Source: Vitellaria paradoxa (taxonomy: Eukaryota; Streptophyta; Magnoliopsida; Ericales; Sapotaceae). Taken from it: DNA of 64,000 nt. The translations under genes and the position numbers were made by a program. The notes below the pieces were generated by a model. It ran no database searches. It was not told the origin of the DNA and saw only the letters and a list, made by a program, of their open reading frames with translations. Location: contig CM034234.1 of the NCBI GenBank assembly GCA_019916065.1, forward strand, positions 12,382,520 to 12,446,519, read 5' to 3'. Positions 1 to 11,066 of this stretch are shown here, piece by piece. Numbering within the stretch: position 1 is the stretch's first letter; the number at the start of each line of letters is the position of its first letter.

Positions 1-770
1 TAATCTGCTTTAATTATTTATTAGAAATAACTTAATAATATATATTACATATTAATTTAATTATATTATATTATTTATTAAAAATAATTTTATTTTAACA
101 TGATGTAACAAAATAGACTAAGTATTAGAATTGATAAAATATTTTTAACAGAAATAAAATAAAGTGAAAACACCTTTTTTATTTGCATTTTTCTGTTTAA
201 GTTTCTATTCTTTTGAGAAATTTTGAAAAAAAAAATTTAAACAAATTTAATAAACATATTTCTACCATCAATTTATAAAATTTTAAAAATATAAAAAAAA
301 TAAAAAATAAAAATATTACCAAACGAGACCTTAACTTTCTCTTAAAATTAGGGATGACAATTTTGCTTGGAGTGAATATTTTCAAGTTTAGACGGATTCA
401 AGTATAAAAACGAAATCACGGTTATAAAAATTGTAAAAGCGATTTGGGAGTGAAAATTTTAGAAATTTTTTTAATAAATTTTTGGCAAAAGGTATTAGGT
501 GTAATTTTTTATATGTTTAGTTAAAATTTAAAACTATTAGTAAATTTTGATTGTTTGGTAAAATGTTTGAAATTTTTTTTTAAATATTTTTTAGAAACTT
601 TAGATAACTTGAGGTGTAGTTAAATTTTTAGATTTTTAGACAGTATTTCGTTAAATTTTTTAAAAAGTTTGAAAATATTTTAAAATTTTTAGAAAAAATT
701 TAAAAATTTTGAGGTGTAGTTAAACGTTTAAAAAAATAAAAATTACTAAATTTTTAATTTTCTTATTTTT
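1..770. other. AT-rich upstream DNA, no gene seen
   Basis: Very AT-rich sequence with short repeated phrases such as GTTTGGTAAA and GAGGTGTAGTTAAA (two copies near 611 and 711). The phrases resemble the AT-rich repeat inside the MATE intron near 40.6 kb. No coding potential or RNA gene was recognised. Confidence 0.5.
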
Positions 771-960
771 TCGCGTCTGCCGTAAATTAGGTTCTGCCGG
801 TGTGGAAAATAACTCTGATCGTTATTTGCTGGAAATTACGATTGATGAGTTTGGAAGCATGGAGAATCCCCATCCAACGGTGCAGATTAAAGGAAGGTCA
901 TCCCTTAAGGTGGAGCCTACATTTTCACCCTGCTCTTCCATTTATCCCAATCTCTCTGTT

Positions 961-995
<35 letters not shown>

Positions 996-1031
996 ACTGT
1001 CTCGCAGTCTGTCTAGTATCTTCTCCTTCCA
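771..1031 (+). promoter_or_regulatory. GrpE promoter / 5'UTR with pyrimidine microsatellite
   Basis: The base composition becomes more GC-balanced just ahead of the GrpE start codon. A TGTC/TC microsatellite at about 957-995 ends roughly 40 bp before the ATG. CT-rich leaders of this kind are common in plant core promoters and 5'UTRs. Short open frames overlap the leader but show no family features. The transcription start was not located. Confidence 0.45.
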
Positions 1032-4000
1032 ATGGCCACCGCTTTCCTTAGAACGTCGAGCTTTCGGGCACCTCCCTCTCCCTCGCGCTCAGGCATCAAC
1101 TCCTCCAAATCCCAAAAACAGCACCTCACATGGGTTTCCTTAAGACAAAGACAGGCGCGCCCAAATCCTTGTCATATTTACCGTAACCACTCTCCCCATT
1201 CATCTACCAAACCATCCCATCGCCTACCGAAGTTCTTGCCTTCTGCATCCTATGGAGAAACAACGGAGACCGATGAAAAGGAAGAGGTTCAGGAATCCGA
1301 TACTCAGGTACCCCTCATATACACCACATGTATATATGTGAACACATATCTTCGTATGATTTTGTGGGTGTTGGATTATAGTGCTTATTCTATCCCTTTC
1401 TGGGTTCAATATGATTTTATTCAATTTCTTACTGTGCTCTTAAGTTGCATATTGTGACCAATTCAGTTTCTTGAATTATACTAGTGGAATTTGGATTGGA
1501 ACATTTCTTTATTTATGATTTGGGCTAATGTTGTGGTTAAGATTGTCGCTGGAGTATCCATATTTTTTTAGTTTATGTGAATAATTTATTTCATCTTTTT
1601 GAGTCGGAAAATAGAGAATTCAATCAAGTAACATGAAAACAAGTAAATAATGAACTAATGAACGGTTGGATGGATGAATGAATTAATTAATTTTTGAATG
1701 CCTGATGAAAAGAACGACTAAATTGTTTGATTAAATGTATCACGAGAAGAGACACATAAAACAGTTGGGGGGAAAATATATATGATGATAGCATTGGGAC
1801 GAGTTTCATATTGTTTAGAGTTTGCACTTTTTATTTTTATTTTTAGTTTTTTGATAAATAAGATTTTATATTAAAGCATCAACTAATGCAACCCAATTCC
1901 ACAAAAGGTGTGACACCTTGCTTTTTAATCCATACAAAGGATGCTTTACACCCTGAAGTACTTTTCTATTTCTATCTCCCCATATCAACCACCCTAGACA
2001 GAAAGGGACAAACCTCCATTCTTTTCTCTTACTCTTGATCACATAAGGTCCCAACTGACCTTGAAGAACCAGGGGCGCCTCTCAAGGAAAGACCCATTAC
2101 ATCTCAAAGCAAGACAAAATCAGTATCTAGAACTCTTTTGCAACAGGGCAGTGAACAACCGGAATTATGCTTACATAAGCAACACCAATTGATCAAAACT
2201 TTCTTATTTTAATCAAGTTGTCAACTATGAGGATATTTCCATGAATTGTACACCAAGTAAAGGAGACCTTTGTTGGGGCTCTACTTTCAAACACGCTCCC
2301 ATGGGAAGCCTAATTCTTTTTCTTAATTTTTTTTTTAATTTTTATCAGCAGTATAATGCTATTCCTAGTACCATGCATTATAACTTTGATCTTTTAACGC
2401 ATAATTTTCTATAAAGGGACAAATATTGGTTATGTTGATTTAGATGTATAGTTTGAAGGCACATTTTTAGAGGAAATGCAAATTGTAATCTACTTGGAAA
2501 CTTCCTTTAGAAATTATATAGCATGATTTGCAGGGTTGGAGCTTCTTTCTTGTCAATTTAATCAGCCTTAGAATCCTTCAATCTACAGATTCAATTCAAG
2601 TGTAAGTCTTGGCATAACGGTAAGTTGCTCCACTGGTGACCTGTAGGTCACAGGTTCGAGGCGTGGTAACAACCTATTTGCAAAATGTAAGGGTAAGACT
2701 GCGTACACCCTCCCCCTGCCCCTGCACTAGCCGGGGAGCGCTTGCGCATCGGGTGAGCCCTTTTATAGTTTTTGAATTCACATTGATAAACATCGCATTA
2801 GGACTTCGACTAGATCCCTTGAAGGTCCCATTAGGGGTTTCAATGCCTTGACTTGTCTCTATACCAACCATTTTCCAAAAAAAACATTTTTGATTTGGGG
2901 GGTGGGAAGTTGGGGGGGGGGAAGGAATTGTAGGTAGAAGAGGAAGAAGGAGGGGAGGGGAGGGGAGGGGAAGGGAAGGGTTGCATTCCTCTTGTTTGGA
3001 AAATATAGTGAGGGAAAGAAAAGGATGCAAAATAATATTTCTTGTGAGCAAAAGGGATGAGAAGGAAAAGGAGGAATCTTTTATTCTGATGAGTACAAGG
3101 AGGGTGGTTTAACTAGATTTCACTTTTTATTAGAAGTTGTGCTAATCGATTATGGACTTTTCCTCACTTCCTTTTTAAAACATTCTAATTTTGGAGGTTA
3201 ACAAAAAGTGGAATGAAAGGGGTTTGACCATATCTTTGGATTCTCTCATAGCCTACTCACTAATGATCCAAACAAAGGAATGTAATGTACTTCCTCTTAC
3301 ACTCCAAGAATTAGTCGAGATGTGCATAAATTGGCTTGAACAGAGCCTTAGTTATAAAAAAAATGTGCTTTCTCTCACGTCCCCCCAATTCCAAATATAG
3401 CATAAAGGAATATTGTTAGGCAACGAAGTTTAGGTTCCAAAGGTCTAAAACTTAATGGCCGACATTGGGAACATCGCATGCTCCATTATTGTTGTAAATA
3501 AACAGAGAATTGAATAGAATTGCTTGACACCCTTGGGGTTGTCTTGACATATACTTATACATGTATGAGACAGTACAAGCTATGAAAGGATCACAATCAT
3601 GTACAAGAAAGAAAAGATAATAATAGGATCCAAATCAATTCCTATTTCTAGCAATTGCTAAGCGAATTTAACTAGTGTTGTTAGTAGCACTACGTTCCCC
3701 TAAAACACCAAAACTCCTTGTCGCTCGAGGCGCAAGGCAAAGGCACTCGACTGAGTAATACAGGGTGTTACTTTAGAGGAAAATATATAAAAGGAGAAAA
3801 AGAAAGAAATAAAGGCTCAAAACATTCGAAAAATCATCAAATATAGACTTCTATATGCATTATTATTATTATTTTTTTCTTCTGAGGGTACTTTCATGAA
3901 TATATCTAATGGACACGAGGCGGGGCCTATAGTTCAAAGGATTAGAGCACGAGATACAAAAAAAGGGATTAGTAATGGAAATTATGGGAGTTATTGAATT

Positions 4001-7000
4001 GGAAAAACCTCTATGATATTTTTCCAATTAGTTAACATAACAATAAACAAAAAGTAATATCATTCATGGTGTAATAGTAACTATACTTTAAAAAATGTTA
4101 GTTTAATATAATAACATATTCTCATCTACTTAAACTAGTAAAAAAAGTTCTAACATGCTCTAATCTTCGTCTACATCCATTATGTCATCATCTATAGTCT
4201 TATCACATCCATCATTAAAAGCATGTGCCACATCATCCCAAGCTTTCCATAAAAAACCAATTCATCTTTTGTATTAGAGGAACTAGCATCTATTTCCTTA
4301 ATTGATCATTCATTGCTATCATCAATATCATGCACAGGGATAAGATCAATTATATTTTGCTAGTCATAACAAACTTTTAGACTTAGAGGATAAAATCTCT
4401 TTTTGGCTTCAACTTTTTTCACTAATAAATTATTAACAATTTTGGTCCAAATTAATGGATGGGTCTTTTATTTAGCCCCCCTTTCTTGGAAAAAAAATCA
4501 AAATATTATGTGACATGAAACGGATGTCTCTCGCTTAGGCCAAGGCGCTCACCTTACAAGCAGTGCCTTGCATGGAGGCATGTCGTGTTTAGGTTCATAA
4601 TGTTGCCTATTCATGTCAATGCTCAAATATTCCAAAACATTATGAACTTGTTAAATAATTAATTTATTCTCATATTCAAGTTAAATTGTGTCAATTTTGG
4701 GTTCACATGCTTATGTCGTGTCATATTTAGGTTTTGTCTCAGTGGTTCGTATTGTGGGTCATGTCGTGTCAAGCATATACAGTTCTCAGGCCTAGCTTTG
4801 CATCTCCTAAGCTCTTAGGCAAGCACACCTAGAGGGTTTTTAACAACACTGAATGTAACAACATGCTAATTTGTACCCATATCTGCAATGTGGCACCTAA
4901 ATGTCAGATAACAAATTCATCGTAAGTCCTTTCCAATGGTATCAACATTTGTGGAGATTTGATTTTTCAACTTAAATAAAAGAGATATATAGAGAGAGAG
5001 AAGAAGTTTAGGAGAGAGGGAAGAAAGAAGAAGAGAGGAGGGAAAACAAGCCACGAAGTTTCAACAGCTCAAATTTTCATATTCATCAATGTATCAAATC
5101 CTAATCATCATAAGCCTTTAAATAGGCTAATACATTCTCAAGATTACTAAAAATAAAGCAAAATCAAATATTCTAATAAATCTTTCTTAAAATAAAACTA
5201 AATAAAATTTTACCTAAAATAAAATAAATCTTTAATAGAATAAGGTAAAATCCTTATATAAAATGTAATCCTAATAAAATAAAATTCTAATAATAATTGT
5301 TTCATATTTTTTTTGGCTTCCGTATCATTCTCCACCCCTTAGAAAAACTTGACTCCGTCGAGTTAAAAATTTGCATACTCTTTCAATCGTCAGGCCACGA
5401 ACAAAGCGGATGCTCAAGCTGCTCCCAAAGTTCATCAACACGCGTCAGGAGTGGTAGAAATCTAGTGTATCCACCAAGTTTTCCGAAATAGAAGTCCCAC
5501 GATTTAGAAAATAGAACTTGTAGATGTTGGAAGAAGACAAAAAATAGACCAACTTGTGGGAGAAGTTTAGGTGTAGGAAAGACAAAATCCACAAAAGCAC
5601 GATAAATTTTAGGCATACTCTTCAACTCGATAGTACCTATAGGGACATCAGTAATATCACTAGAAATCTGTGCCTCATCAAAAGAAATGACTTCATTAGT
5701 AGCAATAATTTCGGCAGTCGCAACAATTTCATCAACTGGCTTGCCTACGATTTGGTCATCATCTTCATCATCTGAAAAATAAAAATCGTCAGGATCAGAC
5801 TCATAAGTCAACTTTTTAATTTGATTATCATTAGGCTCTCTCTTCACTTCAAAGTGGTCGTCATCAGATTTTCTGTTTGGTTCATCAATTACTTTTGAAA
5901 TTTTGGCAAGGGCACCAAATAGAAGAGTTGAAACTGTGTTCGACTTTGAATTCGATATTTGGTTAGAACAGAGGTGAATAGGGTTGCTCGGCCAATAGTA
6001 TTCCTCCCATGTGTCTAACCTCGTGTTCAGTCTTTGAATGGCTTCAGTGAGGGCTGCTATTTGGATTTGCATCTGGTTATTGTTTGACTGTACCCGATAG
6101 TGTATTGACAATTTCGAATTTGTAAAAATGAACTGTGAGGTGTTCCGAAACCTCCTAGAAGTCGCTGGAGCTTCGTCGGAAGTTGTCAGAGATTGCTGGA
6201 GCTTCGCGCGGAGCACAAGTCAGATCGCTGGAGTGTAGTGGTTATTTTGGACTTCGCTAGAGGTCGCAGGAAAAGTTGCTGGAGGTCGCCGGAAAAGTCG
6301 CCGGAGGTTGTCGGAGTTACCGATGAGTTCACGAGATGTTGGTGGTGCCAATGGTGGGGTTCGCCGGAGTTGGGTACCGCCGGGAATGTACGAAAGTATA
6401 CTCGAAAAGTTTGAGAGCGTGTAGGGCACGTGCGGCAGCTATGACTACAGTTGCGGCTAGGGTTTGAGATGAACAGTGAGTTTTTGTTGATTATAAATCG
6501 ATTTGCTTTGATACCAAAGTTGATGTAGGACAATAGAGAATAAAGTCAAGAAAGAGAAATAGAGAGAAAAAGAAGAAGTTTAAGAGAGAGGGAAGAAAGA
6601 AGAAGAGGGGAGGGAAAACAAGTCACGAAGTTTCAACAACTCAAATTATCATTTTCATCAATGTGTGAAACCCTAATCATCATAAGCTTTTAAATAGGCT
6701 AATACATTCCTAAGATTACTAAAAATAAAGCATAATCAAATAAAGCAAAATCAAATTAAAGCAAAATCAAATATTCTAATAAATCCTTCTTAAAATAAAT
6801 CTAAATAAAATTTTGCCTAGAATAAAATAAATCTTTAATAGAATAAGGTAAAATCTTTTTATAAAATGTAATCCTAATAAAATAAAATTCTAATAATAAT
6901 AATTTCATATTTTTTTTTTGGCTTCCGCATCATTCCCATTTTCTGTTACTTCTATGATTGTCAAGCAAGGGTGTCCTGAAAGTTTTTTTTGACTAGTAAA

Positions 7001-9062
7001 TTAGTTAGCCAAAAAAGAATGGGTGGCTACTTTATCTTATTTCAATGTCTAGGTGATTAGATGTAATTTGAGTTAAGGAGCGAATTAGCATCAGGATTCA
7101 TGCTTATGTAATGAATTTTTGGTTCTGCCAAATCCCTTGTTTCATCGTCCCTCTTTAGTATCTTTGTCTTCTCATGCATTCGTAAATATATCAATGCTGG
7201 TACTTGCATGCATGCATGTGGGAGAACATTGTTAGATGCAGTAATATGATTGCCAACGCTTATTTTTGGGCAATGGCAACAGGCATGTTTGCATGCGTGA
7301 GATGTTTCTGCAATAACATGCTTACAATGTGCTTAATATTTCTCAAGTCCGATAACTTGTGACTCCAAGTAATTTAAATCCATGGCCTAGATCAGTTGAA
7401 CTTGACAATCTGATATTTCTAAATTCAGTTGACCGACTGACCTGTCCTGCTCCCTGCTCAAGTAAGTAAGACTATTTGTCCTGACTCATGTTCGTTGACC
7501 ATTGCTATGATTGATGTAGTTTAGGAGTTTGCATGATATCATGAATCTTATTTTGGCGTATGTGGATCCAAGAAGTCTGGATTGACGAGCACTTGTGTGC
7601 ATATCCTCTATGGTCAAGATACTTGAGCTTAATAATAAAGTAATTTTATTACATTCTTGATGGCAGTAGTTATCTTCTTTTATTTTTCTAATGGATTTAT
7701 TGAACAGGAGAATTTAGATGGGGCTGTTAATGTGGAAGATGGTGAGAGTGAGGGTGACAGTGGCGATGCGGAGGAACCCACTTCAGCCGTTGTTGCTTCA
7801 CTGAAATTGTATAAAGAAGCTTTAGCAAGTTCCGATGAGTCCAAAGTTGCTGAGATAGAAGCTTTCCTTAAGTCAGTTGAAGATGAGAAAATCGACCTCG
7901 AGAGAAAAGTTGCTGCGGTGTTTGAAGAGCTATCATATGAGAAGGAGCGGGTTCTTAGGATTAGTGCAGACTTCGACAATTTTAGGAAGAGGACTGAGAG
8001 GGAACGGCTTTCAATGGTATCAAATGCACAAGGGGAAGTTGTGGAGAATCTGTTACCTGTTTTAGATAACTTTGAGAGAGCTAAAACACAGATCAAGGTG
8101 GAGACTGAAGGGGAGGAGAAAATTAACAACAGCTATCAGAGCATATATAAGCAGTTTGTGGAGATTCTAGGATCGCTTGGTGTTGTTCCTGTGGAGACAA
8201 TTGGGAAGCCTTTTGATCCATTAGTGAGTTCCTCACCCTTTTTGACGTTTTCTGCTTCTGGTGTGCAACTAAGATATTTTTTAAGAGATATAAATTAATC
8301 CTAGAGATCGAATATGCTTATATATGCCAGCTTTTCTTGATTGAAATTTTGATTCTTCTATTTGATCATTGGCTTAATGCAGGCAAGTTCCCGAGTTGGC
8401 TCGAAATTCAGTCGAATACTAGATGAACTTTTTGAAACTCTCCATAAAACTTGTTCAGGTTTCATGAAGACCTGATATACTTTTAATTCTTATTGTTTCG
8501 AGCCAACTCGGTGAGTTTATTTAATCAATATATACATAAATGTATAGTCATGTCATGGTAGCCTAAGTTTCATAACTAGAAAAATGACCCACTCTTCTTT
8601 TGCTGGAATAGTGGGTTGCAAAATTGGTACATAATCATCAAGCTAACCATTTTAGGAAGATCTGTTGACCTTGCATTCAACCAATAATGCTATTACGTGC
8701 ATTGTGAACTAGGGCTTTTAACAAGGGTTTTGCACTGAGTCTCCTGACATCGTAATTGTTTGGACTTTTGTATATAATCCTCCGGGATATAATTTTTGAC
8801 ATTTTCTCACCTTTCGTTGCAAAAGCTGCATGAGGCCATTATGCGCGAGGAATCTACGGAATTCGAAGAAGGTATTGTAATTGAAGAATTTCGGAAGGGG
8901 TTCACACTTGGTGAGAGACTTTTGCGTCCGTCAATGGTGAAGGTATCTGCCGGTCCTGGGCCTGCAAAGGTTGAATCTACGGAGCCATCTGAAGTAGCAG
9001 CCGAAAGCGTAAGTGAAACCAGTGAGGAGGGCAGCACAGAAGCAGAGTCTCCTCAAGATTAA
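1032..9062 (+). CDS. GRPE: Plastid-type GrpE co-chaperone (nucleotide exchange factor for Hsp70)
   Basis: Three exons: 1032-1307, 7708-8223 and 8826-9062 (including stop), all joined in phase 0, giving 342 aa. The first ~70 residues are rich in Ser, Arg and Pro with almost no acidic residues, like a chloroplast transit peptide. An acidic linker follows. The GrpE domain then starts with a long coiled coil (about residues 120-200), contains the motif DFDNFRKRTERE, and ends in the beta-domain with GKPFDPL joined across intron 2 to LHEAIMREES and then EEFRKGFTLGERLLRPSMV. The C-tail is acidic and Ser-rich. GrpE proteins release ADP from DnaK-type Hsp70; the plastid form would work with stromal cpHsc70. 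Both introns are GT-AG. Intron 1 (6.4 kb) is full of mobile elements. The length fits plant plastid homologues. Targeting is inferred from composition only; a mitochondrial form is the alternative. Confidence 0.93.
1828..2054 (-). mobile_element. 3' end of an L1-type LINE (5'-truncated)
   Basis: On the minus strand an open frame from 2054 to 1866 carries WLIWGDRNRKVLQGVKHPL followed by a Trp-containing tail. This matches the C-terminal zinc-binding region found after the reverse transcriptase in plant L1 LINEs (a W-x-x-W/RNRR-F-G pattern). The stop is followed by about 30 bp of A-rich sequence (TTTTTATTTTTA when read on +), as expected for a LINE tail. It lies antisense within GrpE intron 1. 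The 5' boundary is uncertain. Confidence 0.6.
2602..2765 (+). mobile_element. Au-like SINE (tRNA-derived)
   Basis: The head carries a Pol III A-box-like TGGCATAACGG (2610-2620) and a B box GGTTCGAGGC (2653-2662). The body has the diagnostic Au SINE phrase GTAAGGGTAAGACTGCGTACA, a C-rich segment, CGGGGAGCGCTTGCGCAT and a TTTT terminus. Au SINEs are widespread in angiosperms. This copy is in sense orientation in GrpE intron 1. Target duplications were not clear. Confidence 0.82.
2896..2980 (+). repeat. G-run tract (G-quadruplex-capable)
   Basis: Runs of three to ten G are separated by one to a few bases, ending in a regular GGGGA repeat at 2952-2980. The tract lies on the transcribed sense strand of GrpE intron 1. 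Confidence 0.6.
2981..3672. other. Intron 1 interval, nothing recognised
   Basis: AT-rich intronic sequence between the G-rich tract and the hAT element. A short open frame at 3191-3400 shows no family features. No RNA gene or repeat was recognised. Confidence 0.4.
3673..4851. mobile_element. Non-autonomous hAT DNA transposon
   Basis: The left end begins TAGTGTTGTTA and the right end finishes TAACAACACTG, inverted repeats matching at 10 of 11 positions. Immediately outside are AATTTAAC (3665-3672) and AATGTAAC (4852-4859), an 8-bp target duplication matching at 7 of 8 positions. The 8-bp duplication and TAG/CAGTG ends are hallmarks of hAT elements. The subterminal regions carry GC-rich phrases (GCTCGAGGCGCAAGGC, CAAGGCGCTCACC). 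No transposase frame is present. The element lies in GrpE intron 1. Confidence 0.75.
4960..6932 (-). mobile_element. Short non-autonomous LTR retrotransposon (minus orientation)
   Basis: Two direct repeats flank about 1.2 kb. The right copy (5' LTR by element polarity) is 6521-6932, and the left copy (3' LTR) is about 4960-5327. The right copy has TGATG...CATCA ends; the left copy ends in TATCA and its start is diverged. On the minus strand, the primer-binding site TGGTATCAAAGC (complement of 6505-6516) follows the 5' LTR. It differs by one base from the complement of initiator tRNA-Met. A polypurine tract, TAAGGGGTGGAGAA (complement of 5328-5341), abuts the 3' LTR. No reverse transcriptase or integrase was seen. 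The element is antisense in GrpE intron 1. No clear target duplication was found. Confidence 0.78.
5383..6216 (-). CDS. Open frame of the short LTR element, unknown function
   Basis: A 277-aa frame lies in the element's own sense direction. Its middle is very acidic (DPDDFYFSDDEDDDQ) and its C-terminus is hydrophobic and aromatic with WDFYFGKLGGYTRF. An N-terminal stretch with regularly spaced Gln/Leu (QIQIAALTEAIQRLNTRL) could form a coiled coil, as in some gag-like N-termini. No protease, zinc knuckle or polymerase motif is visible. It may be a relic of a gag-pro region kept in a non-autonomous derivative, or non-coding. An overlapping 115-aa frame at 6186-6533 on the same strand shows no recognisable features. 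Confidence 0.35.
   Translation of the reverse strand: MLRAKLQQSLTTSDEAPATSRRFRNTSQFIFTNSKLSIHYRVQSNNNQMQIQIAALTEAIQRLNTRLDTWEEYYWPSNPIHLCSNQISNSKSNTVSTLLFGALAKISKVIDEPNRKSDDDHFEVKREPNDNQIKKLTYESDPDDFYFSDDEDDDQIVGKPVDEIVATAEIIATNEVISFDEAQISSDITDVPIGTIELKSMPKIYRAFVDFVFPTPKLLPQVGLFFVFFQHLQVLFSKSWDFYFGKLGGYTRFLPLLTRVDELWEQLEHPLCSWPDD
6933..7707. other. 3' part of GrpE intron 1, nothing recognised
   Basis: Ordinary intron sequence with a short GCATG-rich stretch near 7206-7300. It ends with a pyrimidine-rich tract and the acceptor TGAACAG at 7701-7707. Confidence 0.5.
8383..8458 (+). other. Possible 76-nt cryptic cassette exon in GrpE intron 2
   Basis: An acceptor-like TTAATGCAG ends at 8382 and a donor-like TTCAG|GTTT starts at 8459. 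The 76 nt between are free of stops in the incoming phase but are not a multiple of three. Inclusion would shift exon 3 and give a stop a few bases after the junction. This would be a poison exon if used. There is no direct evidence of use. Confidence 0.2.
8391..8511. repeat. Perfect 16-bp inverted repeat in GrpE intron 2
   Basis: CCGAGTTGGCTCGAAA at 8391-8406 is exactly complementary to 8496-8511, with an 89-nt loop. The arms flank the possible cassette exon and its donor, so the transcript could fold around it. Confidence 0.7.
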
Positions 9063-9420
9063 CGAATGATCTGAATTCAGTTTTGCATAAGCTCTAGTAA
9101 CCCTAAATGTTGTCTTTGGTTAGGACTTGTAATGTTGGGGATGTACTTGCTTCTGATGTCATGTGTGCTGTCTATTCATAGTTTTGGTTCTCATCCTGAG
9201 GAATCACAATTTGTTTTGAGGGAATGGCATTTTGTAATGGTTGATGAGGAACTGTGTATTTGTGTGTGTTATACCTAAATACATTCTTCCAGGAATCTGC
9301 CCTGAATTGGTTGTATAAACTGATTTCACTGAAGTTCACAATCAGAAAATTGACAGAATAATTGTGGGTCTTACCAGTAACAAAAAACTGGTCCTGCATT
9401 TGTTATTTTTTATTCTCTTA
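9063..9420 (+). other. GrpE 3' untranslated region (approximate)
   Basis: Moderately AT-rich, gene-like sequence after the stop at 9060-9062, before composition turns to simple repeats. The polyadenylation site was not fixed. Confidence 0.4.
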
Positions 9421-9566
9421 TTATATATATACACACACATATAGATAGTTCACGAAGAGGCAGGTATAATGAATATTTTGGAGCTTCTTGACAGAATAAT
9501 TGTGGGTCTTACCATTAAACAAAAAAAAAAAAGGTCCTGCATTTGTTTTTATTTTTATTTTTTATT

Positions 9567-9605
<39 letters not shown>

Positions 9606-10052
9606 CTCTTGCAGTGGTCTTCGAGGATATACCTTCTTGAGTTTTGAATGTACAATGTGTCTCATTTTCTCCAAAATGGGTCGAGGAAGGGCATTAGTCA
9701 AGTCTTGGGAATATTGAAATTGAAAGTTGTCATGTCGTGCTGGCCATTTTCTTTATTTTTATGACATAAACATTTTTATTATTTTCTTGGCAACTTATAA
9801 TTTGAACTAAATTTTATTTTGGGGCTTGATATTTAGTTGTAATAATTAAAAATTTTTAAATTTTTTGTAATATTAATCAATTATTTGGCCTTTTTAACAC
9901 GTGGCAATCTATTAATAAATTATTTAACCTCTAACGAGAAATTTCTTAAATAAGTGCTCATCTTGCAATTATTTAAAATTTTTGCTCTTAGTTATTATTA
10001 CTAAATGGTCAAATCTATAAAACGGGATTTGCTTAAATATTAGGGATGTAAA
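9421..10052. other. Intergenic, AT-rich
   Basis: Contains a TA dinucleotide run at about 9570-9601. A near-copy of GACAGAATAATTGTGGGTC occurs in the 3'UTR (about 9351) and again at about 9490. Otherwise nothing recognised. Confidence 0.5.
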
Positions 10053-10210
10053 GGTTTCGTTTGGTTTGTAATTTTTTTTTGAAAAATTCTATAAATTTCT
10101 ATTAATTTTATATCACATCAATTTTTTTCTTTTACTGCACGTATTACAAACTCTCAATTTATTTCAATTTATCTTAATTTACCTCACTTTTTCTTACTCT
10201 AAACGAAGCC
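10053..10210 (-). mobile_element. MITE-like repeat, family A copy 1
   Basis: A ~158-bp element with imperfect inverted ends (GGTTTCGTTT and AAACGAAGCC). The core, read in reverse, is close to AATTCGTAATACGTACAGTAAA. The same core recurs at 12,014, 12,271, 19,061 and 44,604, showing a dispersed family. Confidence 0.6.
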
Positions 10211-10739
10211 AAAGTGCAACTTACAGTAATTTCCTTTATACCGTAAGCCATTTTATTTTTATTTATTTATTTATTTATTTATTTTATAAATAATACGTAC
10301 GCATTGCAAGTTGTAGGCTTTGATACATTATTGGCATGACGATAAATGATGATGACTATGCTGTAGAGCAGACACGTGTCTTTTTCCATGGCACGCTCTA
10401 GGGTGAATGATATTGATTAATAAAACTAATTAAAAATCAAGATATAAAATCACAGTTCAAATAAAATTAAATGATACTCAATATTTGAATTATTTTTATA
10501 AAATAAATAATTAATTAATAAAAATAATATTTTTAGTTTTAAGTTATTTCTATAAAATTAATCAGAAAATTATTTTAATATAAATAAGATTTATAGTATT
10601 TCTAACCCAACTAATATTGCAAAATGAGCCAAGAATTGAAAAAATAAAAATGCAAGTAAAATTAGCACAGTTTGAAATTAGTAAAGAGATTAGATTGTTT
10701 AAATTTAAGATTTAATACATATTTTAGAAAAAAATTTAG
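10211..10739. other. Intergenic, AT-rich
   Basis: Contains a TTTA microsatellite at about 10,256-10,285. Nothing else recognised. Confidence 0.5.
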
Positions 10740-11066
10740 GTGGTAGTTGGCTTATTTCTCTATTTTCTGTTCTCTATTTTTATTTTTTATTTTTTGTTTT
10801 GAATTCATTTTTTATTTTACATTTTTAAAAATAAGAAAAATAACTCAAAATACATTTGGTAACTTGTGTTTTCAAAATTTGTTTTAGAAAAAAGAAAATA
10901 AGTTTACACATGAAATGAAAAATAACAAAAAGTCGTTTTGAATATTTTTAACCAAAAATAAGAAAAATCTCAAAATAAGAAAAATAAAACATTTTTTATT
11001 TCCTTATTTTGGGGTTTTGAAACATAAAAGACATAAAATAGAAAACAGACAAACAAACATAATGCC
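10740..11066. mobile_element. AT-rich element with long imperfect inverted ends
   Basis: The left end (CTTATTTCTCTATTTTCTGTT) and right end (AAATAGAAAACAGACAAACAAA) are imperfect inverted complements. The interior is A/T homopolymer-rich and roughly self-complementary. Similar arms flank a GC-rich segment in the MATE intron (38.7-39.4 kb). It is probably a MITE or MULE-like remnant; boundaries are approximate. Confidence 0.4.

Noticed and set aside
800..1143. Overlapping open frames in the GrpE leader (83 and 113 aa)
   Set aside because: They run through the TGTC/TC microsatellite, giving Ser/Leu/Cys repeats, and the longer one overlaps exon 1 in another frame. No family features.
2674..3051. 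125-aa minus frame
   Set aside because: It spans the SINE and the G-rich tract, so its Pro/Ser-rich composition is produced by simple sequence.
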